DNA of 64,000 nucleotides from Caprella mutica (GCA_947561585.1 CANNZV010002494.1:31818-95817), one strand, 5' to 3'; shown: positions 46,991 to 59,325, numbered from the stretch's first letter. Numbers and translations: made by a program. Notes: a model not told the origin generated them from the letters alone.

Positions 46991-49358
46991 CATCATTGTT
47001 CATTTCATTATCCAAAAATGTTAGTTGAATTAAAGAAAAATGTTGGTAGAATTGACCAACAATGTCGAATAAATCAATAGATAGTGTGTAACATTTTAAT
47101 CAACATTTTTAACTAATTCGAACAACATTAATAGTTGAATTAATTAGCAATTGTGATTTGAAGAACATAGGAAATGTTATTTGAATTTACTATCACGACT
47201 TTATTTAATCCAATTAGCATTTGTTCGTCTGTTAGGAATCAAATAGGAATTGTTGAGAAATCCAAACAGTTATTTCTCTCAGTGTACATGTGTAAATACA
47301 TTGGTAGGTGCAAAAGTTGACCGAATTGTTCGAATTTTTAATGTAGCTGTTTTGTATGATTAGCAAAATTGAGCGTTTGTTATTGGTAATATTATTCAAA
47401 CTGATATTAGGATTTTTATATTGGGTCAGTTTCAAGATGCAGCTTATTTTATTTTAATCCAATTAACTGAAACTATGGAAATATTGAGCACATACAAAAG
47501 AGATTGATTTGTTCTCTCTTGATAATCGTAACTCTTTAATTGCATTCATTTTATGATGTTCAACATAAACAATCCTAACATCAATATCCGCCATATATTT
47601 TATCATGTTACAAATGGAGAAGTTCCACAGCAACAGATAGTGTCAAGGTAACTAAAAATCGGGAATTTTCTAAGTTAAAAGATGGACCGTTTCCAGTAGA
47701 ACTTTTTGTGTTACAGTGTAGTGTAAATTGTTTGTTTCATTATTATTAAACTGTGATTAAATATTATTCAAAGTATTCTTTGCGAATAAATAACCTCTCT
47801 GAACATTAAAAATTATGCAAACAATTTGTCTAGTAGCGTAGCACTTGTGAATATCTAGGTAGTAGTCCTTTTAAAACTAAAAGAGTTGGTATCTTAAAAA
47901 TCTAACACTTTTCATAATTTACTTTTTCGTGTAACATTGTAAGTTTTATGTGAAATTCCCTGTGATGTCGAAAATTACCCTAAAATCAGGGTATTATTAC
48001 AGTCCCAATAATTTCGTTATTCTTGATGCAGTTTTTAATTTAGATTTTTATGCAAGCTGTTAAATTTTTTCGGATCTGAATTGAAACACTCTTTCTTTAT
48101 TAACTAAATTAATGCTAACCAAGGCACGCAGGGGGTAGTTATTTCACTACTCTTTAAAAACCTGAAAGCAATGCTCTTGTGCCTTTGTTTATAGAATGAA
48201 TGGTAAGTAGTGACTATATTTTGTGATTAAATTGTGGACTGTTATAGTTTAATTCGACGAATTAACACCAATAATTCCACTTCAGAACATTCCTTATCAA
48301 AAATCAGGATTTCATTTCTGCTTCATCAATTTTTTGGGGATTTATGAAATTTTTAATTTAATTTTTACTAAACGTTTACCGATGAACATTACCCTTCCTA
48401 CTGTGAAAGTTCTTTACCAAATTAAACTACATAATAATGTTTAACCTCCAGGATGCGATGGAGAGTTTCGCAATGGTTTACATTGAAGATAGGGACTTTC
48501 ATTTCTAAGAGTCTGATTATTGCTGGTGCATTTCTCAGCATCAGTGACAATGAAAAAACAACTAAACTATCTGGATTATAAGAATATGTTAAAGTAATTA
48601 TACCCCACTAATAATGCCATACTCGTCGTATGTTGTATACATCTTAAGAACATTAGGAAATTTGATTGTGAAAAATTTATACTCAATGTGATTTCCATAT
48701 TTTCAAGAAGGTTATTCCAACTCAACGTTAAAGATGTCTCTCTAGGAATGGAGCTTTCTAACCCATCACAAATAAAATGAATTCCGTAATGCCCAGCTAG
48801 ATAGTATTTAGAAATAAGTAAATGTCGATCTTCTCATTAATTGTTCCGGACCCATGAATTTGCATGGCTGAACAAATTACTATGGGAGGAATGTGAATCT
48901 GTAAATTTTCTTACTGAATCATATGATTGAAAAATAAATTTTGAGGTTTATTTGATGGAAAATTAGTGAAATTTTAATACTATTTAACTCTTTATTCAAT
49001 TATAAAGAGGAATATAAATATTATCTAGTAACCACAACCCAAAAGGAGGCTGAAGGCCGACTGGTTTCTTTTCCTCACTCCAGGTAATAACAGAACATGA
49101 CAAAATTGGCCGATACTTACTCACCACAGACAAAAGAATGACAGAATGACTGGTGAACTGGTAGTGAAACCAGGGATTTATTTATTTAGTGGTGATGTTT
49201 CTCTTCTAGGAGTTTTGAAAAGTTTGATTTTATGCAACAAAATTCTTTCAGAGAAGTCTTGTCTGGAAAAAAAAACACAAATATTTAATTTAAAAGACAC
49301 TTACAGTATTTACAACCAATTTACAACCAAGTATTGCTGTGCATAAGATCCATTCATC
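46991..49358. other. Degenerate satellite edge, then intergenic DNA
   Basis: 46991-47140 has decayed satellite-like words (CCAACAATGTCG). The rest is AT-rich with no supported gene. A donor-like CACTCCAGGTAATA lies at about 49077. Confidence 0.4.
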
Positions 49359-49550
49359 TGCCCTATTTGTAACAGAAAATTATAGAGTAAAGGTAATCGT
49401 GATAGATAAGAGGGACAAGAATTCACATGCAGTATTTGTAGAAAAGCATTTACTCGTCATGTCAGTCTTTGAAATCAGAGAACACAAGAGTGAAAAGCCA
49501 TTCTCTTGCAGCTGTTGTGGCAGAGGATCTCCAGTGAATCGTCATTAAGC
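49359..49550 (+). pseudogene. C2H2 zinc-finger relic
   Basis: One frame gives CPICNRKL, then after stops FTCSICRKAFTRHVSL. Another frame gives EHKSEKPFSCSCCG, the typical finger linker and next Cys pair. In-frame stops (TAG, TAA, TGA) and a frame change disable it. It is probably a decayed gene copy or an exon fragment. Confidence 0.7.
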
Positions 49551-49929
49551 ACAAATATGTTGTTATCAAAACTTTTCAATTGGCTAGTATATATTCCATG
49601 CTGTAATAGTTAGGTAAGACTACCATACTTTATTCTTATTGCTAAATAGACCCCTTACTAAATCTCTTTCAGGTGCATCAGAATCAAGACTCAGGAGGAC
49701 AGGAAGAAAAGAGCAAGGATGAGGTTCATTCAGAAGTGAGGTTCACAAGGGGAAGAGTGAGATGTTAATAAGAAAGAAATAAGAGAAGAAATAAGATAAG
49801 AAATAAGAGAAGGAATAAGAAAACAAATAAGAAAGAAATAAGATAAGAAATAAGACTCAAGTACGAATCAAACGTAAAGTAGAGGAAATGTTAACTCTGA
49901 ATTGCGTCAAGAAAACAGTTAAGTTTGAA
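49551..49929. other. Purine-rich spacer
   Basis: 49760-49860 is a run of AAATAAGA-type repeats. No gene. Confidence 0.5.
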
Positions 49930-50230
49930 CGTGGTATGTGATGCTTTGGGGGATCATTTCTACTGCTGAACCTGGTTCCATTGTTCTCCTGCACGGAGGA
50001 ACTATTGCAGAATTATAAAACAGCTCATTCGCCAACATATACTCTCCCCTATCAATAAGCAGCTGACCTTCAACAACCGAATTTCATGGAGGACAACGTA
50101 CCCTACTACTCAAATAAAAAAGTTAGGACCCTATTATAGAAGATGAAGAAATTGCTCAAATGAGCTGGCCTTCACAAAATCCTGACATGGCTCTGTGTTG
50201 CCTAACCATGGCTCTGTGTTGCCTAACCAT
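49930..50230 (+). pseudogene. Tc1-like transposase fragment
   Basis: Around 50080-50130 the sequence encodes FMEDNVPYYSNKKVR, the region of the second catalytic Asp. After a frame change, about 50140-50200 encodes a SWPSQNPDM motif like the WPAQSPDLN of Tc1. Three 21-base repeats of GCTCTGTGTTGCCTAACCAT follow at 50190-50250. It is inactive. Confidence 0.75.
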
Positions 50231-50250
50231 GGCTCTGTGTTGCCTAGCCA

Positions 50251-50764
50251 TAAAAATATCCTTCACATTCAAACACCAATAATTTCAAAATAAAATTATT
50301 TTGAACGAAAAATAATTTTTGAATTTATCAAACATTATATTCATTGCTACATTCTGTAAAATATACATTTTGTCGCTTTAGAACAAGGCCCTTGAACTCC
50401 CCCAATCGGGCTAACTTGACCGTAGCTGAAATATTTAATTAATTAAGTTCCAAGTTATTGGCTGGTTCTACATTTCTGGACACGTATTAAAAGAATATAT
50501 TATTATAATTATTATTCATTTCTATTTTAACTGGTATCATGGATATACCAATTCAAATAAGAGTTAAATTTATTGATCATCATATTATAATTCTGCTTGT
50601 TCCTTCCTTAGTGAGTGTCCGTCCGTTACGCTTTCAGGAATTAGATTTAAGCAAATTCTGTATGCATGATATCACAAACTAAACATCTTATTAATGTCTT
50701 TTATATTTTGAACCTCTCATTTTCATTGTGTGCCTCAATTTGCTTATATTTGATTACTGATTGA
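50251..50764. other. Intergenic DNA, nothing recognised
   Basis: AT-rich, no supported feature. Confidence 0.4.
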
Positions 50765-51035
50765 AAGGTGAGGGAATTGAAAGTGGGTGAAGTGAAGGTG
50801 AGGGAAGTGAATTGGGGGAAGCTTAAGAGGGGGAAGTGAAGATGGAGGTAGTATAGGTGGGGAAATTGAAAGTGGGGGAGGTGTTAGCGTGAGGAAGTGT
50901 AGGTGGGGGTAGTGGAAGTGTTGGAGGTGTGGGTGGGGGAAGTGTTGCTGGAGAAAGGTAAAGTGGGGGAAGTGAATTTGAACAAGAGTAGATGGTGGAA
51001 ATGAAGGGGGGTGAAAGTGAAGGGAGGGGGGGAAC
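50765..51035. repeat. Purine-rich (G/A) minisatellite
   Basis: Irregular repeats of AGTGGGGGAAGTGAAGGTG-type units on the + strand. One strand is almost purely purine over about 270 bases, so triplex or quadruplex structure is possible. Confidence 0.85.
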
Positions 51036-51600
51036 TATGGAACTAAAATATAACTTAGTTTAGAAAAATGTTGTAAGGTGATAATGGTCTGTCCGTCACA
51101 TAACGGGTTAAACAGACGTCCTATCAATAGCGCCTCATAAAGTTGGTGTAAATTAAAATACGTAATGTGAACAGAATAATTATATACAAAGGAAATTGTT
51201 TTCAGAAGCATATTATTAAACACATTTGCTTCTGTCCAAAACCGTTATTTTTATTATCATTTCTATTAAAACATTTTTGTTGATTCTCATCCCGTGGAAT
51301 TTTCACGGGTCTTGCTAGTAATGATTATTATATGTAGTTTTTCACATGTCCGAATATATGGAACCGTGCGATAACACGGAGTACTAATCCTAAAATGGGA
51401 CGTGTTGATTTTCTGAATCAATTGCTTCTAATAACCTCATCTGAATAATAATATTTGTGGTTATTATACTTACAGTGAAATAATCACTAAAAAGTGTCTC
51501 CATTTTCTGTGTCAACCTACTGTAATAACATCGAGACATGTCTCGCATTTCTTACAGTTTTTATAAAAGCGAGGTGTAATAAAAGCGGTGCCTGCCTTAA
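51036..51600. other. Intergenic DNA with one recurrent motif
   Basis: 51340-51410 (ATGGAACCGTGCGATAACAC) resembles 62581-62605 (GTGGAACCGTCCGATAATTC). No gene. Confidence 0.4.
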
Positions 51601-52030
51601 GATACGTTTTGCATGCAGCGATTATTGCGATCATCGCTCAGCAATGATCGCCCAGCAATAGGAATAGCATTGATCTAGAGTTTAGCGATAATCGCTTGTT
51701 GCAAAACAGCCCCATAGGAATAGCATTGATCTAGAGTTTAGCGATAATCGCTTGTTGCAAAACAGCCTCATAGGAATAGCATTGATCTAGTGTTTAGCGA
51801 TAATCGCTTGTTGCAAAACAGCCCCATAGGAATAGCATTGATCTAGTGTTTAGCGATAATCGCTTGTTGCAAAACAGCCCCATAGGAATAGCATTGATCT
51901 AGTGTTTAGCGATAATCGCTTGTTGCAAAACAGCCCCATAGGAATAGCATTAAAGTAGTGCTCAGCAATAGTTGCTGGGCGATGCTCTCAGAGAAATTAT
52001 CGCAGTAATTGCTGCATGCAAAACGAACCT
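51601..52030. mobile_element. TTAA MITE with internal 56-bp tandem repeat
   Basis: The left end GATACGTTTTGCATGCAGCG and the right end (reading inward) AGGTTCGTTTTGCATGCAGC are inverted copies, with TTAA at 51597-51600 and 52031-52034. Inside are five 56-base repeats (TTAGCGATAATCGCTTGTTG and CATAGGAATAGCATTGATCT) starting at about 51672, 51728, 51784, 51840 and 51896. Confidence 0.88.
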
Positions 52031-52034
52031 TTAA

Positions 52035-52230
52035 TTTATGTTTTGCATGCAGCGATTACTGTGATCTTTACTCAGCGATCGTCGTCCGTCGATTATCGCG
52101 GAAAACTTGTACTAAACTATTCCTATGGGGCTATTTTGCAATGAGCGATTATCGCTGAACAACATTTCAATGTATTCCTATTGCTGGGCCATCTTTGTTG
52201 AGTGATAATCGCTGCATGCAAAACGTACCT
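52035..52230. mobile_element. Second MITE of the same family, directly adjacent
   Basis: Starts with TTATGTTTTGCATGCAGCGA and ends with GCTGCATGCAAAACGTACCT, without the internal 56-base expansion. It shares the TTAA at 52031-52034 with its neighbour, so one copy inserted next to the other's target site. Confidence 0.85.
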
Positions 52231-52639
52231 TTACTTCAATCAAATGTTATATGCCAATTCATTTGACTTTAGTTTCTCTTACGGTGAGGTTGTCCTAATT
52301 TTCTTTTCTCAGAGTGTTATTCATTCTACCTACACATAGTGTTCTTTCTTCGTATTACCTCATTGTGTTTCCTCATAGTGGAGGTGAGTTAGTAATAAAA
52401 TGTATTCATAGTTTGCAATGTTTAGTCAGGTTCATATTGAAGGTAATTAATATAACTAATATATAAGTCCATATTATTATAGTCATATTTTATTAAAGTT
52501 TCAGTTTCATAGCAACTACAACTTATATACTCATCTTCCAAACAGTACATTTAGATTCCTTTGAGTTTTAATAGCCTTTACTGAACTCAATTCTTATTTT
52601 CATGCAATCTCCGATTATAATTTAACGTAGTATGTGTGT
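52231..52639. other. Intergenic DNA, nothing recognised
   Basis: No supported feature. Confidence 0.4.
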
Positions 52640-53110
52640 TCTGCGCGAGTTTGCCGATCTTGCACAATCTCGAGAATGCGCTAACCCTGCAAACATTTAC
52701 ACATGGATGCCATGTGGTTGGATGGTTATAATATTTATATGGCAATACGTTTTTAAGATGTATCATCCACATTGAAACAACATAAACACTAAAATAACAG
52801 ATGTTAACCATGAGTAAATTACCACATCAAAACCACATGTCAATGACCATTTCAATAACAGATGTTAACCATGTGGTTACGCAATATCATAACCACATGT
52901 TTAAAACCATACTGAAACCGTATGTTATAGATATTTAATTATAAACATAAAACATGGTAATTGGCATGTACTATCGCGGAAAAGTGTATCCGTCGAATTG
53001 CTGAAGCGCGCATGAATAATCTAGTTCCCACTGTACTGCGGATTATCGTACGCTACCCCAAATTCTCATTTTACCCCCCGCATGTAAGAAATTTCTATTC
53101 TTTTTAATGC
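52640..53110. repeat. Patchwork of repeat fragments
   Basis: 52643-52690 (GCGCGAGTTTGCCGATCTTG then CACAATCTCGAG) matches the ends of the element at 17025-17788. 52800-52930 repeats AACCACATG and CAGATGTTAACCATG. 52968-53003 (GTACTATCGCGGAAAAGTGT then ATCCGTCG) recurs inverted at 61352-61382. The stretch to 53110 is locally CG-rich. Confidence 0.6.
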
Positions 53111-54468
53111 AGTGCGGGACATTTCGCCTTCAGCCGTCATGGTGAAAAGTCATCAAATTTCACTCTCTCTATTTAAAAACTTGTGTTTTAGGCAGATCGA
53201 AAATTAGTCTTTCTTTAGATACTAATTTTACTTAGCCTGGATAAGTTATTCTTCAGTCTTTCTAGTTGAGGACTCTATTTTTTATTGTCATGCTCATATG
53301 GAACTATATCTTTTACTTATACATTTGTAAATTAATTTTTTTCGCTTCTTTTATTTTCTAAGTTCTTGATTCAAAATTTTAAGCTATATTTTTTAACTCT
53401 GTGAAAAATTGTTAATGCTACCAATCCTTGAAATTGAGATATTCGGAAGACTGGCCAGATTTCTGAGCTAGTTTTTTTCTTCTTGGATATGAACTCTAAA
53501 TATTTTTACCAGTTGATTTTTTGCTGACAGCTGAGACGAAGTCCAGCTCAATATCAAGTGTTTCTGTTCTTGAGATCATTTCGAATTATAAATTTATCAA
53601 TATTTCACAGATTTTCTTAAAATTGCTGATGGAATTTGCAATTTATTACCAAAATGTGTGCTTTCAAAACTTTTGTATCTTTACTTCTGGACTTTGAAAT
53701 AATGCCGAATTTCAGAATTTTTTTTGTATAGTTAGTGGAACCATTTTTTATAGGTATCCAAACCTGCAAAATGTCGAGATTTGGAACAGTTTACGAAATA
53801 GCAAAATTAGATTTAATGCACTTCTTTACATTACTCTGTACTAGAATCTTAAAGCTGTGCCCGCACAGTAATTAAACTATTTAATTTTAAAAAAATACGG
53901 AATTCTACTTTATATTATTGTGCCTTAATTCCTTTGAATACGATCTGTAGATATGGAATAGAAAGAAAAAAAAAGACCTAGAGCTGTAGCTTATAACCAC
54001 ATTTTATTTTTTATTTTAGCCTCTAGACTCCTAGAGTTTAGGTAGGTATATACTTTATTGTTTTATTATGCATATTATTCTTCCATTCGTAAATAGCCGC
54101 CGGTTTACGTCAATACTTCTATAATGTAGACTGTAGTATATACTTTTTGTTTAAACTGTTCTTTCTTATTTATAAATACCTTTAAATTTGATAATCTTTT
54201 TCAGGTTTTAGTCTCACAATACCTATAGATATAACAATATTTTTGCACTATTATAAAAGGGAAAACCTACGAATAATTTTCTGATTTGCTGGATGCTCAA
54301 GGTTAGTGTTAAACGGTAAATGTAATTACGTATATTCACCTAATTTATTTTTCCCGTAATTTTTAGCTTGTAACTCTACAACCAAATTCTCGTTTTCATT
54401 TTGTGCAGGTAACTCTCAAGAAATTTTTCTTTCTGGGTAGCATAGAATTTATAAGCCTGCATAATCTC
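53111..54468. other. Intergenic DNA, nothing recognised
   Basis: AT-rich, no supported feature. Confidence 0.4.
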
Positions 54469-54694
54469 TAGGGTCACGCAGGTAAATTGCGGTCCTTTAA
54501 TTTTTAATTGCAGCCCTCTCAAGAGAGACTCTAAAACATTTTGAATCGAAATTACATTAAAATGTTGCATAGCTATCAAAAGAAGCACAGTGAATGCTAT
54601 AACTTATTAATTTAAGTTTTGACGTGTGTTTTGAAGTTTCAGTTGTTAGAGGCCGCAGTTAGTAAATGGGCTGCAATTTACCTGTGTGACCCTA
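54469..54694. mobile_element. TA-flanked MITE, copy 1
   Basis: The left end TAGGGTCACGCAGGTAAATT and the right end AATTTACCTGTGTGACCCTA are inverted copies with one mismatch, and TA lies at both borders. A related copy is at 62676-62904. It interrupts or abuts LINE-tail copy B. Confidence 0.85.
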
Positions 54695-55165
54695 TCATGA
54701 AGCTGTTTGTGGTGGATTTAATAGAAGGGGTTCCCTTTGGCCTCGAACTGTTGCAATTTGGATTAATAATTCTTTTTCCATTCTTATTATGTTTATCTTG
54801 TTACGCCACTTGCAGTTTTAGAGGGTATCACTAGGTGTATGCTTTTAAACTACAAGGTCTTCAACTTTTGGGTTTGTTAGGCTTGTAGGCTTAATTTACT
54901 ATCCCCTTTTCATTTTAATCTTCCATCCGTGAGTGCAGCCTCCGGACCTTAAATTGGGTCCTTTTTTATTCTTTTTAAGTAAATGCATTCTCGGAGTAGC
55001 TCTTCTGTATTCATGAGCATTGTCACCGACGGTGGTAGGTGACTTTGTTCTTGAAGCCACTTTCCTTTCAGACTGCTTCTTCCAGTCCCTTGTATTTAAT
55101 TTCATTGTCAGCGATATGGCCTTTGGTTCCAAAGAAAACGTTAAACCCCTACTTAAATTAACAGA
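54695..55165 (+). repeat. LINE-tail-like repeat, copy B
   Basis: Blocks shared with copy A: GAAGCTGTTTGTGGTGGATT (A: GAAGCTGTCTGTGGTGAATG), CATCCGTGAGTGCAGCC, CTTCCAGTCCCTTGTATTTA, and the end AACGTTAAACCCCTAC. It extends further 5' than copies C and D. Confidence 0.8.
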
Positions 55166-55727
55166 GATTATTTATTAATAACTTTATACTAAAAAAACTA
55201 TCTTAAATTCATAATAGTAAATATGTAAGATGTTCATGTTGCATTTATGAGAGTTTTCAACGAATGACACTATGTAACAGTCAGGAATTGAAGAAAGAGG
55301 CAGAGAATTTTTCGATACGAACAGTTGCAAATTGGATGATGACCAAGTTCTTTTCCCTTTTTGTTTCAATGAAATTCACTGTTTTGTAGAATGGCACTAG
55401 ATAGGGATAACAATGTAGTCTTAGATTGTTTATTAATATAATTTGTAATATGTTTTTGCACCCTTTTTGCTCATTTTCCTCTTACTTCCGCGATTACTAG
55501 ATTCTCATTCCGTAGCATTCCATTGAAGAATCTTTTTCATTCCATTCACGGCGTCTCTTTTTCATTCCATTCACGGCGTCTCTTTCCAATCTAACTGCTA
55601 GATCTATATTAAGGTCTTTTCTATTTATTTTCCGATTAACGAAATCTCGAAACCATTATATTCTCATCAAACCTATTCAATAACAATAACTTATATACTA
55701 ATTTATATTATTAATATTTGTTTCCAG
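55166..55727. other. Intergenic DNA, nothing recognised
   Basis: Contains a short direct repeat CATTCCATTCACGGCGTCTC (55541 and 55567). No gene. Confidence 0.4.
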
Positions 55728-55929
55728 TTCAATGGAGGAGCATTCGCTAGGTGGAACTCTAAAGACCACTACCTATGACCAGATCACTTCTCCTCACAAG
55801 AAAGCAGAAGAAACGACCGACAGCAATGCAAATCTCCCTTTTCTTAATTGGTTAGGACAAATTTATATTAGTTCAGTGATAACTGATAGAATTAGCAAAG
55901 TTATTCGTATCAGTTATGTTGACGTATGA
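55728..55929 (+). other. Possible exon, weakly supported
   Basis: An acceptor-like GTTTCCAG ends at 55727. An open frame follows with an ATG at 55732 (MEEHSLGGTLKTTTYDQITS) to a stop at 55929. Codon use in the first 40 codons looks protein-like, but there is no recognisable family and no clear donor. Confidence 0.25.
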
Positions 55930-56084
55930 AAATTGTTTAAAGATATAATATAGTAGGCTAATTGTAAAGCCCCCAGTGTCTGTATCCTCAGTATGTTCAG
56001 GTGAATATAAGAGAAGAGCACAACAGCTTCAGGCTTATCATTTTTGTGGCTAATTGTAGTTTCTGAGGATAACTATGTTTTTTT

Positions 56085-57345
56085 TTTGTGTCCGGTAGGC
56101 TTCATTTATTATCACCTCTTCATTTTCCTTTTTCATCTGTGTGTGCTGCCACCGGTGTTGGTGACTCTTTTCGTCACATTCCTTGGTAAGTGACTGCAGT
56201 CGTGGATTATTTTTTTTTGCATCCACGAGCGTTGTCTCCGACTGGTGGTAGGTTATTCTTTCATGGAGTCTCTTTCCTTTCTAAAGGGCCCTACACACGT
56301 AGGGTTTTTTAAGTCTTTCCACCAGACTTTTTTCTCAGCTTTTCCACCAGACTTTTGATTCAAAAGTCAATAGCGTCCACACGTGGATTGACTTTTGAAT
56401 CTCGTGGATTTACATGCCGTGCAATTAAATACTCCTATCGGCGACATAAGCCCTCCCTCATTTTTTAAACTAGGTAACTAACCTAGGTTATAGGTAGTTA
56501 ATAACTATTAACTACCTAGGATAGTTAAAATTACTAATTACCTGGGTTAGATATTTACTAATTATATAGGTTAGTTACTTTAGCCTAGATTAATTAATTA
56601 CTAGAGAACTGCCTACCTAGATTACTAAGATTAGTTAGTTACTAATTAACTAATTAATACTAAACTAATTTTTATGAAGTTTATTACAATATTTAGTAAT
56701 AAACTAACCGAGATTGTTTTCACTTCAATTGATTTAATGTTAACCTAATCCACTCAACAAATGTAATTTAACTATTATATAATGTTTAGGTAAAAGTATT
56801 AATACGTAGGTACAATATGCATTGCGTTATAATAAAGAAAATGAAGGTATTAGCTAGGTAATAGGTAATATGTTGAAATAAATAAAATAAAGATAGTATT
56901 ATGTTATTTTACTAAAATATAATATTATACTAAAAAAAGTTTAAAGAAATATTACTATTATCAATTTCTCTGATATTCTTTTATAAAAAGAAAAAGATAA
57001 GAATTCTTTACCTCAAAGGTAAACAAATGAATGGAGCAAAGATTGGTTAAAAATGAACACCAATCGTGTTATTACAATATATTTTATGAGTTGACGCAGT
57101 AGCTATACGAAGATATACAAAATTGCACCTCTTGATTGGGGGAAAATAATAGAACATGTAGGTTGTTGAAAAGTCTCGGACTTTCGGTGCAAAATTTAAG
57201 TCTCGTGGAAAAAGTGGGAGGAGCTTAGCAAAAAGTCCGATGGAAAGACTGAAAAAACCCTGCGTGTGTACGGCCCTTTACTGTTACTTCAAGCCCCATA
57301 TATTCAATTTCTTTTCAATATCAGCGATATGGCCTAAAAACTTTC
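56085..57345 (+). repeat. LINE-tail-like repeat, copy C, split by a 1-kb insertion
   Basis: The left part (56085-56281) matches copy D up to TTTCCTTTCT. The right part (57281-57345) resumes with ACTGTTACTTC and ATATTCAATTTC, ending near TCAGCGATATGGCC. The element at 56284-57278 separates them. Confidence 0.85.
56284..57278. mobile_element. 1-kb terminal-inverted-repeat element, copy 2
   Basis: Ends AAGGGCCCTACACACGTAGG and (reading inward) AAGGGCCGTACACACGCAGG. TA on both sides (56282-56283 and 57279-57280) fits a TA duplication. The full length matches copy 1 (9748-10747) with small indels, in the same orientation. No transposase. Confidence 0.92.
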
Positions 57346-58689
57346 AATTAAATTGATTGGCAATTGTAAATTATTTCTTTCAAATACTTTACAATTGGTA
57401 ATCGTAAGTACACAACTTATGGTTTCTGTAGTTTCTGAAATACTGAATTTTTAAATACTGACTGTTCATATCCACTCCATGGTGATAAACGGTTATTTAT
57501 TTTGCTAGTATTAAAATTTGCAAATATTCACAGTACTGGTAATAATTAATTAAACTCTTATATAGTTAATTGTATACAATTTTTTTACATCTATTGAGAG
57601 AGTATAATGGTCGTTCTAAAGAAAATAGTTCATTATAGTTGTATCAACTGATTTTTTTTAACTGCAGCTTTTTGTTTATAGTCTAGTTTGAAATTCTTAT
57701 ATTGGAACTCATTAAATTATTAAACTAAAAAAACTTTTAAACTCTTAAAATTTACTGATAATACGAATGGCTTAATTTATACAATATCCTAGATTACTTC
57801 AACATGTAACTTGCCGCTAAAATGAAAGTTTCTACAATATTTCATTAGTCCTTGTGACATTCATATTTGAACATTTAAATAAAAATTAAGTATAGTTTAG
57901 TGACATTGTTCAGTATTTTCAACTTATTGTCTTTCATTTTTTCTATTTTACAGTTTCGTTCTTTGCATCTCCTTGGACAACAAATCGAATAAAATTAAAT
58001 ACTTCCTTCCATTTTTGAGGCAAATATGTATTACCCTTTTTCAGTACAATTTCTGTTTCCATAAAGCTATAATCTTATTTAAAAAAAATGACCAATATTT
58101 AATTACAAGAAATTAGTAAAATTCAATTATCTCTTTTATAGAGTTCTTTAGTTTCGTTTAAATTGATTGACTTTTTTCCAACTAGTTTGTAATATAGTCC
58201 TTTGTAGCATTAATTGTAGTAAGTATTCTACGGATTGGAATTAGACTTTATCAAACAGTTAGTCTCGAGTAATGGAAGATAAATGTAGCGTTTCTATAAA
58301 ACCACGTTTCTAATGCTAAACATCTATTCAACCTTATCTTGCAATTTCAAAAAATAGCTTTGTTGTATTTTCTTCACTCATTTTAAATTATCCTTTTCTT
58401 TCCATCGTTCGCGGTATAACCTCTTAATTCATCAACATAAATAAAAAAATAAAAATATTAGATCGAGGTGTCACTCTTTAGTCCTTTGGTGAAATATTTT
58501 GTAAGTTTGATTTTTAAAATTTAAAACACACTCTGATCACAGTAAGGATTTTAATCTATCTGTGTTCTACTTTCCATTAATCTTGTTTTCTTATCAAATC
58601 TTGTTTCTTCCTTGCCACTCGAATGTGGATACTTTTAACATAACCAAATGTGCTTCGAATACACATTGTTCAGGATTTTGGAGAATAGC
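57346..58689. other. Intergenic DNA, nothing recognised
   Basis: AT-rich, no supported feature. Confidence 0.4.
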
Positions 58690-59035
58690 GCTAGGGTTAT
58701 GCTCTTCAACTACGAGGTCTTAGTTTTTTTGTGTTAGGTAGGTTCGTAGGCTTCATTTACTATCACCTCTTCATTTTCCTTTTCTATCCGTGAGTGCAGC
58801 CTCCGGTGCTTGCGTCCCGTTTCGTCACATTCCTTGGTAAGTGACTGCATTCACGGAGTAGCTTTTCTGCATCCATGAGCATTGTCACCAACGGTGGTAA
58901 GTGCCTTTGTTCATGGAGCCACTTTCCTTTCTGACTGCTTCTTCTAGTCCCTTGTATTTAATTTCCTTTAACGTCAGCGAAATAGTCACGATATGACTGA
59001 AGCACGAAGTTAAACCCCTACTAAAATAAAAAAAA
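58690..59035 (+). repeat. LINE-tail-like repeat, copy D
   Basis: Starts near AGGGTTATGCTCTTCAACTA, includes CATCCATGAGCATTGTCACC, and ends CTGAAGCACGAAGTTAAACC then CCTACTAAAATAAAAAAAA, a poly(A)-like tail consistent with retroposition. Confidence 0.82.
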
Positions 59036-59164
59036 TATTATAGTATAAGATTAAAATAAAATCTATTCAATTTGTTTTATCTTGTTAATAATTGTTTGTA
59101 GTGTAATTCTAAGTCAATATCAGAGATTTTTTTAATAAATTTGTTTGTAAACATTTTCCGATTC

Positions 59165-59325
59165 AAATAACTTCGCACCACTGCAGTTCTCATCAGGACA
59201 GTTCTCATCAGGACAGTTCTCATCAGGACAGTTCTCATCAGTGCAGTTCTCATCAGTGCAGTTCTCATCAGTGAAGTTCTCATCAGGACAGTACTAATCA
59301 CTATCAGTGGAGTTCTCATCATTTC
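59165..59325. repeat. 15-bp minisatellite
   Basis: About 9 copies of CAGTTCTCATCAGGA or CAGTTCTCATCAGTG. It gives a false minus-strand frame of Met-Arg-Thr repeats. Confidence 0.93.

Noticed and set aside
43523..47028. Five very long + frames (up to 1122 codons) in the 22-bp satellite
   Set aside because: The unit lacks stops in the forward frames, so all frames are open. Translations are monotonous Tyr/Ile/Gln/Cys repeats with no unique part.
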